A stretch of 64,000 bases of DNA from Bradysia coprophila (taxonomy: Eukaryota > Arthropoda > Insecta > Diptera > Sciaridae), in contig NW_023504022.1 in assembly GCF_014529535.1 (NCBI RefSeq), positions 2,600,986 through 2,664,985 on the forward strand. The letters are read 5' to 3'. How positions within the stretch are numbered: the first letter of the stretch is position 1; every line of letters begins with the position of its first letter. Positions 56,676 to 64,000 of the stretch are shown piece by piece. A program made the translations under genes and the position numbers. The notes below the pieces were generated by a model. It had not been told where the DNA came from. It saw only the letters and a program-made list of their open reading frames with translations, and made no database searches.

Positions 56676-57744
56676 CAAAATTATCATCCAGCCAGATCAG
56701 CCACACAACATCGAAGGACATTCCACCTTTACTTCGAATCCATGATAGATTTTTGTAATTGTTTTACTCAAAGCAGTTCTTTGTCTTGATTATTTCAAAA
56801 TTGTTCATTCCGTTTATTTTCATAAATTTGGTCTGGCTGAAACGTTCATTTAATCACGTTGAAATTGTCTATATTCTAAGACCTTTCTAGCAAGTAAATT
56901 TCCTGAAAATTTGCCCCTGCAACTCGAGCGAAGCGACTTGTTGAAATTTCTTTTTTTTTCTTTTTTTTTGATGAAACTACTGATGGCAGTAAATAGATGA
57001 TAAAGGGGAGAGAGTAATATTCTGTTAGGAATATTTTTTTAAATCGCGCGGTCCATAAAAGCACATCGTCCAACTCAACCCCAGGAATTAAAAAAAATAT
57101 AGGAAATTCGTTGAAAATGTCTCACGTTGTTTTCTAAAGCAACGACACCAAACTTCTTTTACGAATATCTCTAAGGCCACCAAACTGTTATAGCCCATCT
57201 TCGAACTAAACCTCAGGAATTTGATTCTTTGTTGATTTAAAAAGGTTTTTGGAAATCCGTTGAGAATTACTTGAGTTATCGTGCTACGAGCGACAAACAC
57301 ATTTAAGGTTTTTGGTCTACACTCATGTATATTTTCAATCACAGGATAGGGAACATTTTATGTTACATACATTTTCAAGTGTCAAAGACCCTGACTTTGA
57401 GTCAAAGAAATAAACGTAGTAGATGTTGGAAATTTTTGATAGAATTTTTGTTTCTTTTGGATTACTTTAAGTAAGGTCAACATGATTTTTATTGTGTGGA
57501 AATCTGGATTCACAGGTGGGAATTCGGGGGGCGCAGGTGGGAAAATTCCCACCTGCGATGTTCCTTAGTTTAGTCCCTGGTTAAAACATTCACGTGGTTT
57601 TAATAAAATTCGGCATTTTCATATCTAAAGAACACTTTATTTTAAGAATAAGACAAACATACTTTTGACCACAATGTAAACGGCCTTATAGTCGCTGTCA
57701 CATCATAGATCAAGGTGCTGTTGAAACGAGGTAGAACAGGTTTT

Positions 57745-58955
57745 TAGACCCGTACGAAGTTCTGGGGTCTTATAGGTTTACGCATACGTTTGTAACACGT
57801 CGAATTGGACTCCCTGAGTAAGGGGAAACCTATTGTGGTTGTATAGAGATGCCAAATCCGCGAAAAAAAAGTCCGTCCGTCTGTCTGTGGGTTCTCTAAC
57901 TTGAGTAAAACGCATCCGATTTTGAAAAAAAAATAATTCCCGTTTGGTAATGTCAAAAGACAGGCTAAGTTCGAAGATGGGTGATTTCGGAACGACCTCT
58001 TCGGAGCTGTGGCCCAATAAGTGCTTTACGGTTTTTCGAAGATATCTCCGGACATTTAAACGTTACACTTGTAAGTGATACGTCAAATAATAGGTATTTA
58101 CAACCGATCGACAAAAAAAAAGTTTATGGAAATCGGATGACCGACTCGTGAGTTAGACCCCTTGGTGTGGAACAGGCACAGGGCGGCAAGCAGTTTTTGC
58201 TTGTAGGTCGGCCGAATTTGAACATATTTCGTCTGTTTTAGCTTTATTAGATAGGTATTGACCGTACCAATCAGGGAAAAATATGAAAATATATTCACCG
58301 GAGCGTGAGCTGGGTCTTCTTGGAGTGAGCCTTTATCTGTCTACTCGGCCGTACAGTGAATGTGGAGTATTTTGTCAACATCTCGAGTAAATTTTGACCG
58401 AATTTCATGAATTGTTTGAAAGGTATTAACGAATGTAAAGCGTCGGTACTATTTTCGGTTTCCTAACAAAATGGCTGCCGGCGGCCATATTGGATTTTAT
58501 TAAAAGTGATATAAAGTGGGAAAAATGGTACTTAGAGAGTTTCTGTTAACATGGAAATAATGTGTTAAGTGTGAGGGGTTTCAGGGATTCCATATGTGGA
58601 CATCTATATATACCTATATACAGCTATGTTGAGCAATATACAGGCATATAGAGCTGTATAATAGCATATTTCTCTGTGAAATGTTTATTTACAGTGAAAT
58701 ATAGGTAAATATAGCGGTATATAGCTGTTTAAGTAGGAATTTATGAAAGTTGACTTCGTACGGGGCTGTCTATATTGCCTCCGGCAATTTATTTGTATAT
58801 GCTAACAAGGAAAAGAGTGGATAATGCAAGTGATTTAAAAGGAAGAATAGTTTTTCAGCAGAGAAGAAAATGAAGTAAGAGAAATGAAGAGTTTCACATT
58901 AAAGGCTTTTGATACGAATAGGTGTTTCGTACGGGTCGGCGTTAGCTATGTTTTT
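57745..58955 (+). repeat. CCGTACGAA repeat, copy D (uninterrupted reference)
   Basis: Runs from TTTTTAGACCCGTACGAAGT to CGTACGGGTCGGCGTTAGCTATG, about 1.2 kb. It aligns end to end with copy B (minus its retroelement) and copy C (minus its MITE). It contains a short GTCCGTCCGTCTG microsatellite and no coding capacity. Both ends carry GACCCGTACGAA in inverted orientation. Its right end lies about 140 bp from the 3' end of the glutamate decarboxylase gene. Confidence 0.88.
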
Positions 58956-59091
58956 TTTTGGGATGTGCCATCCTAAGAAGAATAAGAAATTAATTTCTCA
59001 CACTTTCCTGCTTGTCACAATTAATTGTACTAAAAGAGTCACCTTGTTCGATAGAAGATCGAAGGCCTCGTCCGAATGTTTAACAAATGGT

Positions 59092-60738
59092 TTAGCAAAT
59101 GGTATGCCCGGTATGATGTTCATTATTTTTAAATTTTTTTGCACCACCATTGCTGTTTCTAGCTTCTTTGTTTGATTGAATATTTTTTGCTACCCTTTCA
59201 CCATGTTGTTGCGATCGTCGATGCTGGTGTGCGTCATCCCGAGCTGCTTTTAACGTTTCAACCAAATCCTGGTGTCCATGCTGATCGGCCAAACGAATCA
59301 GCACGAGTCGAATATCCTCGATAAGAAGCGAAGCTGTGTTGGAGGTGAACGTTTCTCGTACGACAATTCTGCAAACGGTAATATCGCTGGCATTGGCAGC
59401 TAGACTATAGACAGGTATAATCCAACCACGCTCCCTCAATGATCGGACTAAAGCCTTTTCATTGAACTTTAAATTTTTCGTTGGATTCAGTGAGAATGCG
59501 ACCATCGGCAAGGAAGGCTTGTCATTTTGACTGCGAATGATAAACAGTCCTTCACTCATTGACATCAACGATTCGGCTAAATATTTTCCATTGTCCACTG
59601 ATAGACTCATAATTCGTTTGTAACCTTCGACGCCTAAGCGGATAAATTGATAGTATTGCCCGATAACGGTGGCAGCAGAACGTGAGAAATTGAGAGTGAA
59701 TGTTGGTTCATCGACTCCCAAGTAGTTGACGTGGAAGATCAAGTCGTCAGGAAGATCTTCCTTACGACGCCATATGACCCAGCCCAAACCCGGTAGTACT
59801 AGTCCGTATTTGTGACCGCTCGTGTTAATCGATCGAACTTGCTCCAATCTGAAATCCCAATCGACAGTGGGATACACGAACGGAGCAATCATGGCACCGG
59901 ACGCACCGTCAACGTGAATAGGAATATCGAGTCCCTTTTCATCCTTCAGTTTCAACAATGCACCGTTCAATGCCTTGATGTCATCAAACTCGCCAGTCAG
60001 GGTCGTACCTTTTAAGTTTGAAAATGGGTCAAAATTCAAAATTATTGTTTTTTTCTTCTGTTTCTTTAATTGATTACCGAGGATGGCAAGTACGCCGCAT
60101 GTGTTTTCATCGCATCGGCTAATCACTTGGTCGATGTCGAGTGTGTAACGATCCTCTTCTAACGGAATAATTCGAGCATCGATATCGAAGTATCGACACA
60201 GTTTTAGGACACTGACGTGAACGGCAGCACTAAATATCAAATTGCATCGAGTTGTTATTTCATCTGGCAACTTTCCTTGTTTTGCAGCCTGTGCTGATCG
60301 CCAGCGCCATTTAAGTGCTAGTCCGGCCAACATAATTGCTTCACTTGAACCGACAGTGGCCGTTCCAACCGCTCCACCTTCGTAATCGTTATCGTTCGTA
60401 GGTGCGTGAAACAAATTTGCCAAAATATTGACGCATCGATCCTGAATTTCACTAGTATGTCCATACTGGCTCGTGTCGACCAGATTCTTATTCAAATTTG
60501 CAATCATCAAACCGTGACATTCTTGGTCGACTTCCGTCGTGACAAATGAAGCCAAGTTCAGATCGGGATTGCCATCCAGTTTCAGTTCATTTCGAATGAT
60601 GGAAGACGCTGCCTGTTCACTCATTGCTCGTGCAGGCATGTGGAATTTGGGGATGTCTCTGTTGACATCGATAAAGCGAGCCAGGTGAGTGATTGTTGTT
60701 TTGGCACTTGAGCCCGGTACATGGCTCGATAGAGACAT
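59092..60738 (-). CDS. GadB-type glutamate decarboxylase (PLP-dependent)
   Basis: Exons 60738-60078 and 60008-59092, joined across a 69-nt GT...AG intron, give 525 aa. The enzyme class converts glutamate to GABA and CO2 using pyridoxal phosphate. Visible sites: the phosphate-binding GSSEA (S131-S132), the PLP ring Asp254 in HVDGASG and the Schiff-base Lys287 in NTSGHKYG. Similarity runs over the full length to the bacterial/plant/fungal GAD type (IPKFHMP, LDGNPDLNLASFVTT, NLNKNLVDTSQY, WVIWRRKEDLP, LNFSRSAATVIGQYYQF). This is distinct from the animal GAD/DDC lineage. A few normally conserved sites differ (HVDGASGAM where others have HVDAASGG; HVSVLKLCRYF). The C-terminus is a Gln/His/Lys/Asn-rich tail of about 50 residues. 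The intron has no in-frame stop, so the unspliced frame stays open. Horizontal origin, perhaps fungal, is inferred. Confidence 0.9.
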   Translation of the reverse strand: MSLSSHVPGSSAKTTITHLARFIDVNRDIPKFHMPARAMSEQAASSIIRNELKLDGNPDLNLASFVTTEVDQECHGLMIANLNKNLVDTSQYGHTSEIQDRCVNILANLFHAPTNDNDYEGGAVGTATVGSSEAIMLAGLALKWRWRSAQAAKQGKLPDEITTRCNLIFSAAVHVSVLKLCRYFDIDARIIPLEEDRYTLDIDQVISRCDENTCGVLAILGNQLKKQKKKTIILNFDPFSNLKGTTLTGEFDDIKALNGALLKLKDEKGLDIPIHVDGASGAMIAPFVYPTVDWDFRLEQVRSINTSGHKYGLVLPGLGWVIWRRKEDLPDDLIFHVNYLGVDEPTFTLNFSRSAATVIGQYYQFIRLGVEGYKRIMSLSVDNGKYLAESLMSMSEGLFIIRSQNDKPSLPMVAFSLNPTKNLKFNEKALVRSLRERGWIIPVYSLAANASDITVCRIVVRETFTSNTASLLIEDIRLVLIRLADQHGHQDLVETLKAARDDAHQHRRSQQHGERVAKNIQSNKEARNSNGGAKKFKNNEHHTGHTIC

Positions 60739-60739
60739 G

Positions 60740-61028
60740 GAATTGACGAGAAAAGCGTACTCTAGCGATTGTGTGTGAAGAAATAGTTTTGTTTATCTCG
60801 TTTGGCAGTCACTTGGCTGTGATGATCATGGAAAATTTTGGAAAACTGAAATCAATCAACGTTACGCTGTCGACTTAACTACAATGACTCACTTCATATA
60901 TAGTCACTTTAGAACTCTCTCAACTGCACGTAATAAACACCGACAAAACAAAAAACAAACATCAGTTGTTATGAAGAGTATAGTGTGTTGTCATTTAGAT
61001 GCGCAGTGTTGCGCGATTTTTAGAAATC
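60740..61028. other. Upstream region of the decarboxylase gene
   Basis: About 290 bp between the gene start and element Y copy 2. It must hold the promoter unless that lies inside the repeat. No TATA or other motif is clear enough to call. Confidence 0.4.
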
Positions 61029-61851
61029 ATGTCCGGAGCGATAGCGGAGGACTTGACGCAGTCTAACTTCCAAAAAAAGAACGAAGAAATTTTTTTGAGA
61101 CGCGGCAACTATATATAGGCGAGAATTTAAGTTTCTTTCCTTTGGCCTGTATCACCACAAATCCTATTCTATCTTATTCGCGCTTCAAATACGAGCAAAA
61201 CGAGCTCTCACTCGACTATGTAGGTTTAAAATTGACGGAGATACATCGTTTTGAAATTGGTCACTTTTCATACAAAATACACCAAATTGACTTTTCCCAA
61301 ACAATCAAAATCTTTCAACTTACTCTGTATGTTTCTATCTATCTATCTGTCTATCTATCGACGGTCGATCTCGGAAACTAGTCAATCTCCATGAAATTTT
61401 GCAGGAACCTCAGGGTGGGCATAAAAATGAAAATGTGATACGCCATTACCCCAGGAAAAACCAGAATTTTGTTTTATTGGCCTCGAAGTGGTTTTTGAGT
61501 GTGGTTTTCGAGGGTCGGGAACGCGTTTTCGGCTGTAGCTTAGCTGTATTGAAACCTACAGAGGCGTGCGACCCATCAAATGAAAGGTATTCGTAACACG
61601 ATTCGAACAAAAAAATAATTATAAAAATCGGGGCAGATTCGTTTGAGATTGAGTGATTAGAGTGACCAAATTTTGAGCTACTCGAGGAAATGGGTGGGTC
61701 AATTAGGGTTTTAGAGTTATTTTGTGAATGGTGACAGATAGAGAGTTACTTTCTTCGGCAAATGTCGAAAAATGTCGAAAGTTGGAAATGGCTGGGTCAT
61801 TTGGGGTTTTGGAGATATTTCTTGAATGGTGGCAGATAGAGAATTACTTTC

Positions 61852-62064
61852 TTCGTCAAATTTTCAAATTTCGTCAAATTTTCGATTTTCGTCAAATTTT
61901 CAAATTTCGTCAAATTTTCAAATTTCGTCAAATTTTCAAATTTCGTCAAATTTTCGAATTTCGTCAAATTTTCGATTTTCGTCAAATTTTCGATTTTCGT
62001 CAAATTTTCAAATTTCGTCAAATTTTCAAATTTCGTCAAATTTTCGAATTTCGTCAAATTTTCG
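61852..62064 (+). repeat. 18-bp minisatellite, 12 units
   Basis: Unit TTTTCAAATTTCGTCAAA with CGA/CAA variants; 12 units by the period of the encoded FRQIFx repeat. The order of variants (K D K K K E D D K K E in that frame) hints at block duplication. The same unit occurs inverted at 6013-6180. Confidence 0.92.
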
Positions 62065-62075
62065 TGACCAATGAA

Positions 62076-62442
62076 GTTGACGCTTTCAGCTTCGTTACGC
62101 AAAAACTAGATTTTACACCCAATTTTAGTTCAAACAAGGTGGCTTAGTTTTTCTCATCATCTGCCAAATAATTTTTACCAAAAAAATATTTGACTGGAAA
62201 CAACCAAAATTTTACCAAAAAAATCTGCGTCGCATGTGGCAGATAAATTTTCTTGCTGGTCTGTTCCTGAACATTTGCCACTTTGCGACGCAGATTTTTT
62301 TGGGAAAATTTTGGTTGTTTCAAGTCTAAATTTTTTTTGGTAAAAATTATTTGGCAGATGATGAGAAAAACTAAGCCAGCTTGTTTGAACTAAAATTGGG
62401 TGTAAATTTTAATTTTTGCGTAACGAAGCTGAAAGCGTCAAC
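62076..62442. repeat. Inverted repeat, about 159-bp arms, 49-bp loop
   Basis: Arms 62076-62234 and 62284-62442 (outer GTTGACGCTTTCAGCTTCG, inner AATCTGCGTCGCA) are mirrored with several mismatches. The loop is in the opposite orientation to the loop in copy 1 at 24.95-25.02 kb, while the right flanks agree. Confidence 0.85.
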
Positions 62443-62520
62443 TCTAGCGATATCATTAATTTTAGAGATTGTATTTCAAACACTGCGTCACACTTTTCTC
62501 GAAGAGATTTTTGTTGGGAT

Positions 62521-63130
62521 ACGTAATTTTTGCAGCCGTGTTTCGGTTCGGTAATTAGCCATTGCGGTCTGGTAGAAAATAAAAAAAAAATCACAAAATG
62601 ACAATATTTATTGCTGAGAATTTTCATTTTAATTTTGAATATCATTTCATTAATTGGAAACCATTGTTCGAAACATTAACGAGCTATTGAATGAAGAGAG
62701 TCCCTTTACTCCCTTTACTTTCTTTCGGATCATATCGAAAAACACGTTTCGGGCATTCTGATAGTGATGGTACATCCACTGTTACTTTCTTCATCGATTA
62801 CTACGTATAAATAATTTTCCGTTCGACAAACTTTTATCTTTTTGTAAGGCTGAAAAAATTGAAAATAATAAATATTTGGAAGAAGTATTGTTTCTGATAT
62901 CGAAACACCACCAGATGGTGGATGTGTCATTAATTGGTGGACCGACCAAATAAATGCATCCGTTGACTACACCAACATCAGCATAATTATTGATAAAATT
63001 ATGAAAGCGGGGTGATTTACAGTCTGAATTAAAGCGTGGCGACTCCCAAGACGCTGTTCTAAAATTGTATCGGCAAAAGATAAATCAGGCTTCACAAAAT
63101 CAGTGCTAAATTAAACTTTGTCTACTCTAA
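62521..63130. other. Intergenic stretch without recognised gene
   Basis: A 66-codon minus-strand ORF (62930-62730) with a possible splice acceptor inside is not recognised. No other feature. Confidence 0.4.
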
Positions 63131-63165
63131 TGTCAAAATATTCATAATTGGTAACTCTGTTTCAG

Positions 63166-63384
63166 TGTCTAAGCGGAGCAAGCGGAGTAGATTTACACAC
63201 TGACATATCCACTGATTTTACATATTGTAGTCGAACCTGCACTCAATTCACGGATTCTATTGGTAGTTACGATGTGTTTTTGCATAAAATTAATGAAGAT
63301 GAAATAATGAATAGAATTGCATTAATTTGTGGTCATTTTGACAAACCGATTACAGTAGATAAAGCCTTGTTGCTAACACGTTAG
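63166..63384 (+). CDS. Possible terminal exon, unrecognised protein
   Basis: After CTGTTTCAG (63157-63165) the frame is open for about 70 codons (LSGASGVDLHTDISTDFT ... KALLLTR) to a TAG at 63382-63384. The composition is protein-like and mixed polar, with two Cys close together. No upstream exon or family is recognised, so it may be a chance ORF. Confidence 0.25.
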   Translation, partial: CLSGASGVDLHTDISTDFTYCSRTCTQFTDSIGSYDVFLHKINEDEIMNRIALICGHFDKPITVDKALLLTR

Positions 63385-63406
63385 TAAATGAGAGTGTGAG
63401 CACACA

Positions 63407-63568
63407 CAACGCACTTCAAGCAAAAGTGGTACTGTAAATAGGGTACTGAAACTTGACAGTGCTCCATACAAAATTTTACACTGTAAAAAGAGTGGGGATA
63501 AAATTTCATACAAAATAGTACTCTATTTGGCAGCTGTCATTAATAGCACTTTTGCTTGAAGTGCGTTG
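63407..63568. mobile_element. MITE with CAACGCACTTCAAGC ends and 7-bp duplication
   Basis: 162 bp with perfect 22-bp inverted ends (CAACGCACTTCAAGCAAAAG...). GCACACA flanks both sides (63400-63406, 63569-63575). Same family as 51009-51134. Confidence 0.9.
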
Positions 63569-63575
63569 GCACACA

Positions 63576-64000
63576 ACGTGTTGTCCAACTTGCTTCGCTC
63601 TTATCGGCAATCTCATATCTAGTTCATAAAACAATCCCACTTACTAACTAGTAGCAAAATAGCTATCAATTCTAAAATGGTAGCAAATTATGCATGAGAG
63701 TCGTATGTATGCAATAAATATGATAAACGCACCTTTTAAGACATCATCTAACTTTTTCCGATTAATAACCCTGAGCGACGGTTTTCTTTCAATTACAGTT
63801 AAGTCGCATCGCATTCTGTATTGCAAGAGTTTTCAATTGATACACATTCACAGAGAGATGCTAATATGACGACTGGGACGTCGTTTCGAATATGGTACTA
63901 TTTCCCAAGGCTATAAACTTTGGGGAGGTCACGCAGATACAGATACGCGGGTGACACACCACACTTGATCATAACATGGCAGATTTCATACAAAAATTCA
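63576..64000. other. Terminal stretch without recognised gene
   Basis: AT-rich, only short ORFs. A gene may continue past the window edge, but nothing supports one here. Confidence 0.4.

Larger units (their letters stand above)
61029..62520 (+). mobile_element. Element Y, copy 2 (about 1.49 kb)
   Basis: Starts ATGTCCGGAGCGATAGCGGA and ends AGATTTTTGTTGGGAT, like 24488-25249. It is longer because it contains extra text (61420-61850), the 18-bp minisatellite and a longer palindrome at 62076-62442. Confidence 0.85.

Noticed and set aside
59092-60738. Bacterial contamination as the source of the glutamate decarboxylase
   Set aside because: It has a GT...AG intron whose removal restores the conserved ILGTTLTGEFDD text, and it lies between repeats shared with the rest of the window.
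61728-62147. ORFs with hexapeptide repeats (FRQIFK-like) at 61.8-62.1 kb and at 5.8-6.2 kb
   Set aside because: The periodicity follows from the 18-bp minisatellite, and all frames on both strands are open. No start context or flanking coding signal supports a protein.
62730-62930. 66-codon minus-strand ORF with an internal acceptor-like TTTTTTCAG
   Set aside because: No upstream exon or family recognised.

Overview
This is eukaryotic nuclear DNA from an insect, AT-rich and crowded with transposable elements. Genes have short introns (about 42-70 nt, plus a few longer ones). The gene set includes insect sensory families (a divergent ionotropic receptor and a pickpocket DEG/ENaC channel) next to housekeeping genes (ALKBH1, NDUFB1, C1D). 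A lower dipteran such as a sciarid fungus gnat would fit, but that is an inference from general character, not a diagnostic marker.

Layout. 1-7.0 kb has no recognisable gene: repeats, a perfect 148-bp-arm hairpin and an 18-bp minisatellite. 7.1-10.2 kb is a compact gene island: ALKBH1 (-), a small unrecognised acidic ORF (+), and a two-cistron transcript with a 50-aa smORF followed 14 nt later by NDUFB1. tRNA-Ala(AGC) lies on the minus strand at 11.2 kb. 11.8-15.8 kb is a complete P-element-type transposon (THAP domain plus DDE transposase, identical 25-bp terminal inverted repeats, 8-bp target duplication). 16.6-17.5 kb carries an unrecognised ORF ending in a retroelement tail. 21.8-22.6 kb encodes a secreted group III-type phospholipase A2. 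19.7-37.6 kb is a mosaic of nested repeats, including a jockey-like fragment, a rearranged kinesin-4 fragment (motor exons next to the C-terminal Cys-rich domain) and an ORF1-only non-LTR element.

37.8-39.6 kb is a single-exon ionotropic receptor. 40.1-46.1 kb holds two broken non-LTR retroelements of one family flanking an intron-containing poly(3-hydroxybutyrate) depolymerase-like gene, then a broken copia element with a 172-bp 3' LTR. A second tRNA-Ala(AGC), in duplicated flanks, follows at 46.6 kb. C1D (-) lies at 47.8-48.3 kb. A nine-exon pickpocket channel (-) spans 49.6-53.6 kb and carries several MITEs in its introns. 54-58.9 kb is intergenic with hairpins and a tRNA-like sequence. 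A GadB-type glutamate decarboxylase with one 69-nt intron lies at 59.1-60.7 kb. 61.0-62.5 kb is a second copy of a repeat found at 24.5 kb. The last 1.5 kb has a weak exon candidate and a MITE.

The genes do not form one pathway. The main points are two enzymes of mainly microbial, fungal or plant type (PHB depolymerase-like and GadB-type GAD) that carry spliceosomal introns and sit among repeats, which suggests old horizontal acquisition; an apparently intact P-type transposon; a compact smORF/NDUFB1 dicistron; and several nested insertions whose order can be read from empty-site copies. Exon structures were derived by hand from splice signals, reading phase and family similarity recalled from general knowledge; no search was run.
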